This document shows positions 24,792-33,130 of a stretch of DNA of 64,000 bases, one piece after another; the first letter of the stretch is position 1, and each line of letters opens with the position of its first letter. Both the position numbers and the translations under genes were made by a program. The notes under the pieces were generated by a model, which made no database searches, was not told the DNA's origin, and saw only the letters and a list, made by a program, of their open reading frames with translations. Source of the stretch: Aquificota bacterium (lineage in GTDB: Bacteria > Aquificota > Aquificia > Aquificales > Hydrogenothermaceae); NCBI GenBank assembly GCA_013153635.1, contig JAADDZ010000024.1, positions 24,428 to 88,427 on the forward strand, given 5' to 3'.

Positions 24792-26504
24792 ATGCTCAAA
24801 TATGATGTACTTATAGTTGGTGCTGGTGGTGGAGGATTAATGGCCGCTTTAGAGGCGAGCAAAGCAAAAGATGTTAAAGTAGGAGTTATAACAAAAGTAT
24901 ACCCTACAAGGTCTCATACCGGAGCCGCTCAAGGTGGAATAAATGCGGCTTTAGCAAATGTAGACCCTTCAGATAGTCCAGAAGTACATGCCTTTGATAC
25001 AGTAAAGGGTAGTGATTACTTAGGAGACCAAGATGCTATAGAGTTCATGTGTTATGAAGCTCCAAAAAGAATCTATGAATTAGAACATCTAGGTGTTCCT
25101 TTTTCACGTCTTCCTGATGGAAGAATAGCCCAAAGACCTTTTGGTGGGGCTGGTTTTCCTAGAACTTGTTATGCGGCAGACAAGACAGGACACGTTATGT
25201 TACATACCTTGTATGAACAGTGTCTAAAAAATGACGTTGAATTTCTAAACGAATGGTATGTTCATGAGCTTATCGTTGATAACAATGAACTAAAAGGTGT
25301 AATAGCCATAGATATTAGGAATGGTGAAATACATGCTATCCAAACAAAAGCTGTTATCTTTGCTACAGGAGGATACGCTAGAGTCTACTGGGTAAGGAAC
25401 TCTAATGCGATAGGTTCTACTGGAGATGGGATAGCATTGAGCTATAGAGCTGGAATACCTCTAAAAGATATGGAATTTATGCAGTTTCACCCTACAGGTT
25501 TAAGGTCTACAGGTATATTAGTTACTGAAGGTGCTAGAGGAGAAGGAGGATACCTTATAAATAATCAAGGTGAAAGATTTATGGAAAGGTATGCTCCAGA
25601 GAAAATGGAGCTAGCTCCTAGGGACTTAGTAGCAAGAGCTATAGAGACGGAAATTTTAGAAGGTAGAGGTTGGGGTGAAGGTATGTATGCTTATGTTCAT
25701 CTTGATTTAAGACACCTTGGAGCAGAAAAAATTAAACAAAGGTTACCACAGATAAGAATGCTTGCTATAGATTTTGAAGGGGTAGACCCTATTGAAGAGC
25801 CTATACCAGTACGACCTACAGCACATTACTCTATGGGAGGAATCCATGTAACAGACTACAAAACTAGTTTATCCACTGTTGATGGTGTTTATGCGATAGG
25901 GGAGTGTGCATGTGTGTCTGTCCATGGAGCAAATAGATTAGGAGGAAACTCTCTTTTAGATATAGTTGTATTTGGAAAACCTGCAGGAGCGGCGGCAGTA
26001 GAGTATGCAAAAAATAAACCTGAAGATAAAACATTTAATCTAAAAGCTGAAGAAGAAAGGGCAAAAAAAGAGATAGAAGCTCTACTAAAAAAAGAAAGTA
26101 AAGAAACGATAGGTTCTATTAGGACACAGATGGCACAAACGATGTGGGATAAGGTAGGTATCTTTAGAGAAGAAAAACCTATGCAGGAAGCTTTAGAAAA
26201 AATCAAAGAATTAAAAGAGCGATACAACAATAATCTTGCTCCAGGAGATAGTGGAAAGTTATTTAACACTGCTTTGATAAACTATCTAGAGTTAGGTAAT
26301 CTACTAGATATTGCTGAAGTTATAGCGACAACAGCCATTCTTAGAAAAGAAAGTAGAGGAGCCCATGCAAGAAGAGATTATCCAAAAAGAGATGATGAGA
26401 ACTTTTTAAAACATAGCCTAACTTATTACACACCAGAAGGTCCAAAAGTAGAATATATAGATGTAAGAATTACCAAATGGCAACCTCAAGAAAGGAAATA
26501 CTAA
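24792..26504 (+). CDS. sdhA: succinate dehydrogenase/fumarate reductase flavoprotein subunit
   Basis: Catalytic FAD subunit, interconverting succinate and fumarate. Motifs are the FAD-binding VGAGGGGLMAALEAS, the covalent-FAD region TRSHTGAAQGGINAAL with its His, LKDMEFMQFHPTG, and VHGANRLGGNSLLDIVVFG. At 570 residues it is standard. It stands alone with its own promoter region, a strong ribosome site (AGGAGG) and a terminator; sdhB is 14.7 kb downstream and no membrane anchor gene is present. In an autotroph it may serve the reductive TCA cycle as fumarate reductase. Confidence 0.95.
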   Translation: MLKYDVLIVGAGGGGLMAALEASKAKDVKVGVITKVYPTRSHTGAAQGGINAALANVDPSDSPEVHAFDTVKGSDYLGDQDAIEFMCYEAPKRIYELEHLGVPFSRLPDGRIAQRPFGGAGFPRTCYAADKTGHVMLHTLYEQCLKNDVEFLNEWYVHELIVDNNELKGVIAIDIRNGEIHAIQTKAVIFATGGYARVYWVRNSNAIGSTGDGIALSYRAGIPLKDMEFMQFHPTGLRSTGILVTEGARGEGGYLINNQGERFMERYAPEKMELAPRDLVARAIETEILEGRGWGEGMYAYVHLDLRHLGAEKIKQRLPQIRMLAIDFEGVDPIEEPIPVRPTAHYSMGGIHVTDYKTSLSTVDGVYAIGECACVSVHGANRLGGNSLLDIVVFGKPAGAAAVEYAKNKPEDKTFNLKAEEERAKKEIEALLKKESKETIGSIRTQMAQTMWDKVGIFREEKPMQEALEKIKELKERYNNNLAPGDSGKLFNTALINYLELGNLLDIAEVIATTAILRKESRGAHARRDYPKRDDENFLKHSLTYYTPEGPKVEYIDVRITKWQPQERKY

Positions 26505-26510
26505 ACATTT

Positions 26511-26540
26511 GGGAGCTAAAAGCTCCCTTTTATATTTTTT
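26511..26540 (+). terminator. rho-independent terminator of sdhA
   Basis: Seven-base-pair hairpin GGGAGCT-AAA-AGCTCCC followed by TTTTATATTTTTTTT, starting six bases after the sdhA stop. The T-rich tail runs into the end of the convergent small gene. Confidence 0.88.
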
Positions 26541-26841
26541 TTACTTGATATTTATCTTCTTTACCTTCGTAAAAGAGTACTATGTCAAACTCTTTTATCT
26601 CATTTAAAAGAGACAGCATCTTATCATCACAGACCTTGATATGTTTTCTGTTTTTAGAAAGGTTCACAATACAGTCACAGAGAGTATCAACACTAAAAAC
26701 ATTATCATTAGTCTTCCATACTCTCTCGATTTGACCCATAGTTGGGTGTTCTTGGAGTTCTATAGGAAACATAGATATAAGTTGGTTAGGTGTAATGGTG
26801 ATTTCTATGTAGGCAGGAACTTCTCTAATGAGTTTAAACAT
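26530..26841 (-). CDS. hypothetical protein, 103 residues
   Basis: Not recognised. A small soluble protein with mixed alpha/beta character, N-terminal LIREVPAYIEITITPNQLI and a Cys-containing middle (VDTLCDCIVNL, KVCDDKML). No signal peptide or membrane segment. A GGGAAAG site precedes the ATG at a reasonable distance. It lies alone between the sdhA terminator and the ahpC terminator, so it is likely transcribed from its own weak promoter. Real gene by coding character, function unknown. Confidence 0.5.
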   Translation of the reverse strand: MFKLIREVPAYIEITITPNQLISMFPIELQEHPTMGQIERVWKTNDNVFSVDTLCDCIVNLSKNRKHIKVCDDKMLSLLNEIKEFDIVLFYEGKEDKYQVKKI

Positions 26842-26887
26842 TACTTTCCCAAATGATTTTAGTTTTATTATGGAATTCTACATCAAA

Positions 26888-26921
26888 ACCAAAAAAAAGA
26901 AAAGGGTGGCTTTAAGCCACC
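26888..26921 (-). terminator. rho-independent terminator of ahpC
   Basis: On the minus strand the hairpin GGTGGCTT-t-AAGCCACC (26905-26921) lies eight bases after the ahpC stop and is followed by CTTTTCTTTTTTTT. Strong stem and T-tract. Confidence 0.9.
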
Positions 26922-26929
26922 TTGCTGTA

Positions 26930-27529
26930 TTATTCCAGAGCTTCAGCAACTCTTCCAACTAACTCTTCTGAAGGAGTGAGGGTTTTCTTTCCCGGTTCCC
27001 ATTTGGCTGGGCATGCTTCTTCTGGGTGAGACATAAGATATACATTTGCTTCCATCTTTCTTAGAAGTTCATCAGCATTTCTACCTACATTGTAGAAGTT
27101 TACTTCAGAACCTACCAGTTTTCCTTCTGGGTTTATGATAAAGGTACCTCTAAGAGCTAAACCTGTCTCTGCATCATACACCCCAAACATTCTAGATATT
27201 TTTCCTGTAGGGTCTGCTCCCATTGGATACTTTACATCTTCAAGGAGTTTTTCATCTCTGTGCCATGCTAGGTGGACAAATTTTGTGTCTGTAGATACAG
27301 ATACAACTTCACAGCCTAGCTCTTTTAGTTTTGGGTACACTTGGGCTAGGTCAGCTAACTCTGTAGGGCATACAAAAGTAAAGTCTGCTGGATAGAAGAA
27401 AAGAATCGTCCATCTATTTTCCTTTTTTGCGTCGGCAAGAGAAAATTTACCAAACTTCCCTGTTTCTGGGTCATATGTTTCCATCTCGAAATCAGGGACT
27501 TCCATACCTACTGTACATACTTCTGACAT
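26930..27529 (-). CDS. ahpC: typical 2-Cys peroxiredoxin (AhpC)
   Basis: Thiol peroxidase that reduces hydrogen and organic peroxides. The peroxidatic Cys is C54 in PADFTFVCPTELAD, and the resolving Cys is C173 in EEACPAKWEPG, the AhpC/Prx1 pattern with TGLALRGTFIINPEGK between. An extra Cys (C5) lies near the N-terminus. No AhpF gene is nearby, so the electron donor is unknown. It is monocistronic with a strong terminator, and a conspicuous 21-base palindrome about 30 bases upstream suggests control by a Fur/PerR-type regulator. Confidence 0.95.
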   Translation of the reverse strand: MSEVCTVGMEVPDFEMETYDPETGKFGKFSLADAKKENRWTILFFYPADFTFVCPTELADLAQVYPKLKELGCEVVSVSTDTKFVHLAWHRDEKLLEDVKYPMGADPTGKISRMFGVYDAETGLALRGTFIINPEGKLVGSEVNFYNVGRNADELLRKMEANVYLMSHPEEACPAKWEPGKKTLTPSEELVGRVAEALE

Positions 27530-27560
27530 GATTACCTACCTCCATTTTAATTTTTGATAT

Positions 27561-27581
27561 AAATGATAACCGTTATCATTT
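27561..27581. promoter_or_regulatory. palindromic operator upstream of ahpC (Fur/PerR-like)
   Basis: A perfect inverted repeat with arms AAATGATAAC and GTTATCATTT around a single central base, 32 bases before the ahpC start. The repeated GATAA/TTATC units resemble Fur-box architecture, and Fur/PerR-family control of ahpC is well known. A second partial element (AAATGATTTTCATCAT) follows at 27590-27605. The regulator itself is not in the window. Confidence 0.72.
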
Positions 27582-27620
27582 AGACCTTTAAATGATTTTC
27601 ATCATATAACAGAAAATATA

Positions 27621-29321
27621 CTAACTATAAATAATTATATCATCTATAATAAAGTCTATACCAGTAGTATTATTCCAGTTGTTTATACGAGGGGTATAGA
27701 CAATATCTACTTGTGTACCTACTGATAGGTTCTTGATATATTTAGACGCACCCCACCAAAGCCCCGGAAAAGCATTAGAATCTTCTTTAAACCAAAATTT
27801 TATATGTTGCTGATTATTGCCAATAAGCATAAAATCTTCTATCCTTACATTTTTTGCAAGAAACCTTGGGAAAGGGTTTTTCTCTCCAAAAGGCTCCAAA
27901 ATCTTCAAGCTTTCGATATGCTCTATATTCCAGTAGCTAAATGGTACGGACATGTCATATTCTTTTATCATCACAGGTTTTCCACCTGTGTGTTCGTATA
28001 TTTTAGATTGAAAAGCTTCTTTAAACTTAGACAGGTTATCAGTATAGAGACTAAGTCCAGCGGCGGCAGAGTGTCCTCCAAATTTTGTTAACATATTGGA
28101 AAAATCTTTTATACTCTCATAGATATTTATTCCAGAAATACTTCTAGCTGAACCGATAGCTTTTCCATTTTTTATAGAGAGTACTATAGAAGGTACTCTA
28201 TACCTTTCTGCTAGCTTTCCTGCTACGATTCCTACTACACCTTCATGCCAGTTTTCTGACCAAACTACAATGGCAGAGTTCTTGTCTTCTTCTGTTATCA
28301 TCTCTTGGGCTTCTTTGAAGACAACTTCTGTAAGTTTTTGTCTTTTTTTATTTAAAAAATCTAGCTCTTGAGACAGAGCATTTGCCTTTTTTAAGTCCCT
28401 TGTTATTAGCAGTTTTACTGCTTTGTTAGCATCATCTATTCTACCAGAGGCGTTTAGTCTTGGGGCAAGTATAAACCCTATATCAATCGATGAAATATCT
28501 CTATCTAAAGAGGCACTCTCTAAAAGAGCTTTGATTCCTACTCTCTTTTTTTTGTTTATCTCTTCTAAGCCTTTCTTTACAAGGATACGGTTGATAAGAG
28601 ATAGAGGAACTACATCTGCTATTGTTCCAATAGATACTATATCCAAGTAAGGTTTTAATCTAATGTCTAAATTTAGCAAAGACCGAAGTGCTATCATAAG
28701 ATAGAAACTAAGACCTACAGATGCTAGATGTTTAAATACTGGATTTAAGTCATCGTGGAGTTTTGGATTTAGTATAAACACATCTTCTTGTTTCCATGTT
28801 TTATCTTTAGGTTCATGGTGGTCTAAGATGTACACTTTTAATCCTAAAGATTTTGCGTATAGTAGCTCTTCATAAGAACTTGTACCGCTATCCACTACAA
28901 TCATCACATCAGCTACTTTAGATATTTTTTTTATAGCTTTTTTATTTAAGCCGTACCCTTCAGAGAATCTATTAGGTATGTAATAACTTACCTTTACACC
29001 TATATCTGTAAAAAAATTAGCTAATAGAGCAGTGCTGGTTATCCCATCTGCATCGTAGTCTCCATATATAGCTATTTTTTTGCCTTTTTTTAAATCCTCT
29101 GCAAGAGAATAGGCTACTAATTCTATATCTTTAAACAAAGAAGGATGAAGTAGATTCTTTAAATCTGGAGTAATTTTGTCTTTTTCCAACTCTTCAAAGA
29201 GAGATTTCCTATTGTACAAGAGCTGACCTAAAACCTTCCCAAATCTCTGTAAGATATGAGGGGGTGGCGTGTTGTTTTCCGATAGGTCAATCCAGTCATA
29301 ACCAGATAACGATATTTTCAT
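27621..29321 (-). CDS. recJ: single-stranded-DNA-specific exonuclease RecJ
   Basis: 5'-3' ssDNA exonuclease of the DHH phosphoesterase family used in repair and recombination. Motif I YGDYDADGITSTALL, VVDSGTSS, the DHH motif in YILDHHEPKD, LNASGRIDDANKA and the DHHA1 segment KFGGHSAAAGLSL are present, followed by an OB-type C-terminal domain. I chose the ATG at 29321 (566 residues), which has AAAGGA six bases ahead and begins MKISLSGYDWIDL; a longer frame from 29405 adds 28 residues without a ribosome site. Confidence 0.93.
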   Translation of the reverse strand: MKISLSGYDWIDLSENNTPPPHILQRFGKVLGQLLYNRKSLFEELEKDKITPDLKNLLHPSLFKDIELVAYSLAEDLKKGKKIAIYGDYDADGITSTALLANFFTDIGVKVSYYIPNRFSEGYGLNKKAIKKISKVADVMIVVDSGTSSYEELLYAKSLGLKVYILDHHEPKDKTWKQEDVFILNPKLHDDLNPVFKHLASVGLSFYLMIALRSLLNLDIRLKPYLDIVSIGTIADVVPLSLINRILVKKGLEEINKKKRVGIKALLESASLDRDISSIDIGFILAPRLNASGRIDDANKAVKLLITRDLKKANALSQELDFLNKKRQKLTEVVFKEAQEMITEEDKNSAIVVWSENWHEGVVGIVAGKLAERYRVPSIVLSIKNGKAIGSARSISGINIYESIKDFSNMLTKFGGHSAAAGLSLYTDNLSKFKEAFQSKIYEHTGGKPVMIKEYDMSVPFSYWNIEHIESLKILEPFGEKNPFPRFLAKNVRIEDFMLIGNNQQHIKFWFKEDSNAFPGLWWGASKYIKNLSVGTQVDIVYTPRINNWNNTTGIDFIIDDIIIYS

Positions 29322-29419
29322 AATATTCCTTTTTTCGTAAAATTTGTTAGAAATTTCAGGAAACTTCATTATATCATATTTAAGTAATTCTAATAAGTAA
29401 GTCAACTACGAGGTTAATA

Positions 29420-29851
29420 ATGGGAAAAATTATAAAATTTTCAAACGCAGATGATAATGAAGACAGACAACCTAAAACAGATAAAAAAGACAATACAGTT
29501 ATTAAAACATTTAATAATCAAAAAGAGGAATTTAATCTACAATTAGAAATCAAGAAAGCTATAGAATCATACCTTTTAGAGAATTTTGCGGTGAAAAATG
29601 TGTTAGGTATAGACATAGTCTATAAGACAAATAAAGCAGGTGAGTTTGGGACTATAGGGATAGTGTTGTATGAGCATAAGAGAAAAAGTGGTACTTTCCA
29701 AGCAGATTTTATAGCAAAAGGTATATGGGATAAAAATAAGAATAAGGTATACGTCACAGAACTAGCTTTTTCTGCAGGAGAACCAGAGCTTTATAAGACG
29801 ATATTCAACTTCCTCAAGGCTAAGCATATACTACCTACTGTTACAGGTTGA
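29420..29851 (+). CDS. conserved hypothetical, 143 residues
   Basis: Not recognised. The first ~35 residues are polar and probably disordered (ADDNEDRQPKTDKKDNTV), followed by a compact alpha/beta domain with YLLENFAVKNVLGIDIVYKT and EFGTIGIVLYEHKRKSGTF. Soluble, no signal peptide. It diverges from recJ with 98 bases between the two starts and precedes the nitronate monooxygenase-like gene by 85 bases. No catalytic motif is evident. Confidence 0.6.
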   Translation: MGKIIKFSNADDNEDRQPKTDKKDNTVIKTFNNQKEEFNLQLEIKKAIESYLLENFAVKNVLGIDIVYKTNKAGEFGTIGIVLYEHKRKSGTFQADFIAKGIWDKNKNKVYVTELAFSAGEPELYKTIFNFLKAKHILPTVTG

Positions 29852-29936
29852 TTAATCCTATAAAAGCACTATAATTGATTAAATTGAGTATTTTACGAAT
29901 ACTATACTATACAAATAATAATCAGGAGAGAAGGTT

Positions 29937-31091
29937 ATGGCACTTCCAGCATTGAGAATTGGTAAACATGAAGTTCAGTATCCTATAATTCAAGGTGGTA
30001 TGGGAGTTGGTATATCTTGGGAAAATCTTGCAGGTAACTGTGCAAGAAATGGTATCGTTGGTGTAATCTCTGCTGTTGGTACAGGAGCAAGACACCCCCA
30101 GTTAGTAAGACTAAAAAATGGATACCCTATAGGTTCTAAAAATTCTCACAGTAGAGAAGCACTACATCAGATATTAAAAGATGCTAAAGACATAGCTGGA
30201 AAAGGAAGCGTGATAGGTGTAAATATTCTATGTGCTATCACTGACTATGGAAGAGTTGCGAGAGATGCAATAGAAGGAGGGGCAGACCTAATTATTTCTG
30301 GAGCTGGTCTTCCTTTGAGACTTCCAGAATACGCAGAAGGTTATCCTGATGTAGCTCTTGTACCTATAGTTTCTTCTGCAAGAGCATTAAGAGTAATCTG
30401 TAAACATTGGAAAAGAAAATACAATAGACTACCAGATGCAGTAGTATTAGAAGGACCGAAGTCTGGAGGTCATCAAGGTATTCCATATGAAGATTGTTTT
30501 AAACCAGAATATCAGTTAGAAAATCTTCTTCCTGAAGTTCTACAAGAGAGAGACAAATGGGGAGACTTTCCTGTTATTGTAGCCGGAGGCGTATGGGACA
30601 AAGATGATATTGAATACTATATCTCTCAAGGAGCGGCAGGAGTCCAGATGGGTACCAGATTTGTAGGGACTTATGAATGTGATGCCTCTAACACTTTTAA
30701 GAAAGTTCTGTTAAATGCAGATAAAGAAGATATAAAACTTCTAAAGTCTCCTGTTGGTTATCCAGCAAGAGGGATAGTAACAAAACTGATAAAAGATATA
30801 CAAAATGGAACAGCACCAAAGGTAAGCTGTATATCAAACTGTATAGTTCCTTGTAACCATGGAGAAGAGGCTAAAAAAGTCGGTTACTGTATAGCTGAAA
30901 GGCTCACAGATGCATATAGAGGAAAATACGACACAGGTCTGTTTTTTAGTGGTTCTAACGGGTATAGAGTAAAGAGATTAGTACATGTTAAAGACCTGAT
31001 AGACGAGCTAACCCATGGTATACCATCTGGTCAAGACATACCTATTTTAGAACAAGAAAAACAGTCAAGTCCCACATTCATAAACATATGA
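29937..31091 (+). CDS. nitronate monooxygenase-like FMN protein (NPD family)
   Basis: TIM-barrel flavoprotein of the 2-nitropropane dioxygenase/nitronate monooxygenase superfamily, which also holds enoyl reductases and IMPDH-like proteins. Recognisable blocks are YPIIQGGMGVGISWENLAG, LEGPKSGGHQG, IVAGGVWDKDDIEYYISQGA and VQMGTRFVGTYEC. The C-terminal region contains four spaced Cys (C-x3-C-x3-C-x11-C, about residue 298 on, in SCISNCIVPC and GYC), which suggests a bound iron-sulfur cluster or zinc. Good AGGAGAG site. It precedes the sulfur-relay genes by 67 bases. Physiological substrate unknown. Confidence 0.85.
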   Translation: MALPALRIGKHEVQYPIIQGGMGVGISWENLAGNCARNGIVGVISAVGTGARHPQLVRLKNGYPIGSKNSHSREALHQILKDAKDIAGKGSVIGVNILCAITDYGRVARDAIEGGADLIISGAGLPLRLPEYAEGYPDVALVPIVSSARALRVICKHWKRKYNRLPDAVVLEGPKSGGHQGIPYEDCFKPEYQLENLLPEVLQERDKWGDFPVIVAGGVWDKDDIEYYISQGAAGVQMGTRFVGTYECDASNTFKKVLLNADKEDIKLLKSPVGYPARGIVTKLIKDIQNGTAPKVSCISNCIVPCNHGEEAKKVGYCIAERLTDAYRGKYDTGLFFSGSNGYRVKRLVHVKDLIDELTHGIPSGQDIPILEQEKQSSPTFINI

Positions 31092-31158
31092 AATTGATAT
31101 GCTTCCTAAAAATCTATATATTATTATTTATTTTTTATAACATCTTTGAGGTGGAAAG

Positions 31159-31977
31159 ATGTCTTTTCAGTTTACAGAAGAGCAGATTAAAAGATACAGT
31201 AGACATATAATACTGCCAGAAGTAGGTGGTAAGGGACAAAAAAAGTTATTAGACTCTAAGGTTCTTGTTATAGGAGCAGGAGGTTTAGGCTCTCCCTCCT
31301 TGTATTATCTTGCCGCCGCTGGAGTAGGGACTTTAGGTATAGTAGACTTTGATGTTGTTGATTTTTCTAATTTACAACGTCAGATACTACACTCTACAGA
31401 TAGAGTAGGAATGCCAAAGGTTGAATCTGCAAAGAAAACTATCCAAGCTTTAAATCCAGATGTTAATGTTATAGCTCATAACGAAAAGATACATAAGAAT
31501 AATGTGATGGACATAATAAAAGATTATGACATAGTGTTAGATGGGTCTGATAACTTCCCTACTAGATTCTTGATAAATGATGCATGTTTCTTTTTAGGTA
31601 AGCCTCTTGTTTCTGCGGCTATACTAAGATTTGAAGGACAGCTAACTACTTTTGATTACAGGGATAAAAATAATTCTCCTTGCTATAGATGTCTGTTTCC
31701 AGAGCCTCCACCTCCGGGGCTAGTACCTAGTTGTCAAGAGGCAGGTCTATTAGGAGTTGTAGGTGGTATAATGGGAACTCTACAGGCGAATGAAGCTCTA
31801 AAACTGATTTTGGATATAGGTGAGCCTCTTGTTGGTAAACTTTTGGTATTTGATGCTCTTCATACAGAATTTAATGTTGTTAAACTAAGGAAAGATAAGG
31901 GCTGCCCTTTATGTAGCGAAAATCCTAAAATCAAAGAGTTGGTAGAGTACGAGCAAGCTTGTGATGTTAGATTTTAA
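31159..31977 (+). CDS. ThiF/MoeB/HesA-type E1 adenylyltransferase
   Basis: Activates the C-terminal glycine of a ubiquitin-like sulfur carrier (ThiS/MoaD type) by adenylation. Rossmann motif GAGGLGSPSLYYLAAAGVG, the arginine-finger region DFSNLQRQILH, DGSDNFPTRFLIND, and two zinc-binding pairs, CYRC and CPLC, are intact. Length 272 matches MoeB/ThiF. No rhodanese domain is fused. Situated just ahead of tusA and the DsrEFH genes, so it may link carrier activation to that sulfur-transfer chain. The cognate carrier is not in the window. Confidence 0.9.
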   Translation: MSFQFTEEQIKRYSRHIILPEVGGKGQKKLLDSKVLVIGAGGLGSPSLYYLAAAGVGTLGIVDFDVVDFSNLQRQILHSTDRVGMPKVESAKKTIQALNPDVNVIAHNEKIHKNNVMDIIKDYDIVLDGSDNFPTRFLINDACFFLGKPLVSAAILRFEGQLTTFDYRDKNNSPCYRCLFPEPPPPGLVPSCQEAGLLGVVGGIMGTLQANEALKLILDIGEPLVGKLLVFDALHTEFNVVKLRKDKGCPLCSENPKIKELVEYEQACDVRF

Positions 31978-31992
31978 ATAGAGGTGGTGTAT

Positions 31993-32235
31993 ATGGAAAA
32001 CATACAGATAGATAAAGAATTAGACTTAAAAGGTGAGGTTTGTCCATTTACTTTTGTGAAAAGTAAACTGATTTTAGAGCAGATGAATCCCGGAGAGATA
32101 TTGAGAGTTATACTTGATTATGAGCCTTCAGTAGAGAATGTGCCTAAAAGTATGAAAGAAGAAGGTCAAGACATCTTGGAAGTAAAACAGATAGATAAAG
32201 GACTGTGGGAAGTTATAGTAAGGAAGGTTAGATGA
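31993..32235 (+). CDS. tusA: TusA-family sulfur carrier
   Basis: Small persulfide carrier. The family motif with its active Cys is present (LDLKGEVCPFTFVKSKLILE, Cys about residue 14), followed by MNPGEILRVILDYEP. I place the start at ATG 31993, which has GAGGTG seven bases ahead; an in-frame GTG at 31984 sits inside that ribosome site. 80 residues. Its stop overlaps the ATG of the DsrE-like gene. Together with the following three genes it forms a tusA-dsrEFH-like sulfur relay. Confidence 0.93.
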   Translation: MENIQIDKELDLKGEVCPFTFVKSKLILEQMNPGEILRVILDYEPSVENVPKSMKEEGQDILEVKQIDKGLWEVIVRKVR

Positions 32236-32534
32236 AACTTTTGATAGTTCTTGCAAGTAATCCATATTCTCACGATTTTAATACAGCTGTAAAACTTGCA
32301 AATGCAGGTATAGAGAGAAATCATACTGTTTTTCTCTTTTTTATGGCAAATGGTGTGTATTCTCTAGTTAGAGAGGAAATAAAAAATCTTGCAAAGTTAG
32401 GAGCAAAAATCTATTATTGTGCGCATAACGCTAATCAGAGAAAAATAAAACCAGAAGATTGGGCTGAAAGCAGTAGTATGTACGGTTTATCCAAGCTAAT
32501 GAGTGAAGCAGACAAAGTTATTATGTTGGATTGA
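32232..32534 (+). CDS. DsrE-like sulfur-transfer subunit
   Basis: DsrE/TusD superfamily, 100 residues. The fold pattern begins KLLIVLASNPYSHDFNTAV, with FMANGVYSLV in the middle and a Cys near residue 64 (IYYCAHNANQR) at the place where the DsrE catalytic Cys is found. In the DsrEFH hetero-hexamer this Cys takes a persulfide and exchanges it with TusA or DsrC. ATGA overlap with tusA before and a close junction with the next gene after. Confidence 0.85.
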   Translation: MKLLIVLASNPYSHDFNTAVKLANAGIERNHTVFLFFMANGVYSLVREEIKNLAKLGAKIYYCAHNANQRKIKPEDWAESSSMYGLSKLMSEADKVIMLD

Positions 32535-32539
32535 GGAAA

Positions 32540-32893
32540 ATGGCAAAGAAAAAAAATATAGTGTTTATACTTAAATCAAATCCTTTTAGCTGGAAAGCTT
32601 TTGAGGCATTGAGGCAGGCTGTAGGAGCTTCTATAGAACATCGTATCACCTTTATCTTCTTAAAAGATGGAGTTTACACTCTTACTGACTGGAAGCCTCA
32701 ACTAATAGGTATAGAGCCGATAGATAAATCGATAGAGTCTTTAGGAATGATGAATGCTGAAATAGTTGCAGAAAAAGAGGCGGTAAGAGAAAGAGGGATT
32801 TTATTTAAAGATTGGGGAGTTGAAATTCATATAAAAGATAAAGATGAGATTTGCGATTTAGTCAAAGATGCAGAGGTTGTAATAACATGGTAA
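32540..32893 (+). CDS. DsrF-like sulfur-transfer subunit
   Basis: DsrF/TusC superfamily, 117 residues. N-terminal KKNIVFILKSNPFSWKAFEA and FLKDGVYTLT show the same fold as the preceding protein. The only Cys (KDEICDLV) is near the C-terminus and not in the catalytic place, as expected since DsrF is usually the non-catalytic partner. An in-frame TTG at 32531 would overlap the previous stop; the ATG at 32540 gives the conserved start MAKKKNIVFI. Overlaps the DsrH-like gene by seven bases. Confidence 0.83.
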   Translation: MAKKKNIVFILKSNPFSWKAFEALRQAVGASIEHRITFIFLKDGVYTLTDWKPQLIGIEPIDKSIESLGMMNAEIVAEKEAVRERGILFKDWGVEIHIKDKDEICDLVKDAEVVITW

Positions 32894-33129
32894 ACACTGT
32901 TTGGATTATAAAAAGAATGGCAGATTTTCCAGAGCTAGAACTCCTTGATGAAGAAGACCTTATAATACTCGTACAAGATGCTGTTTTAAGAACACCTTCT
33001 CTCGATAATTGGTATGCTTGTGAAGAAGATACCATAGCAAGAGGAGTAAAAATATCACAGGACAAGTTAGTATCTTATACAGATATAATAGATATTATAG
33101 AAAAAGCGAACAAAGTTGTTGTATGGTGA
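32887..33129 (+). CDS. DsrH/TusB-like sulfur-transfer subunit
   Basis: 80 residues; ATG 32887 lies inside the end of the dsrF-like gene. Family marks are [19 protein letters not shown], and [13 protein letters not shown], which matches the conserved yaleeDv-aRG block of DsrH, with a Cys in that block. The C-terminus ends in VVVW, as DsrH proteins usually do. Third member of a DsrEFH-like trimer. It lets the whole cluster be read as TusA plus DsrE, F and H; sulfite reductase DsrAB is not here, so the role is sulfur trafficking rather than proven dissimilatory oxidation. Confidence 0.88.
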   Translation: MVNTVWIIKRMADFPELELLDEEDLIILVQDAVLRTPSLDNWYACEEDTIARGVKISQDKLVSYTDIIDIIEKANKVVVW

Positions 33130-33130
33130 T

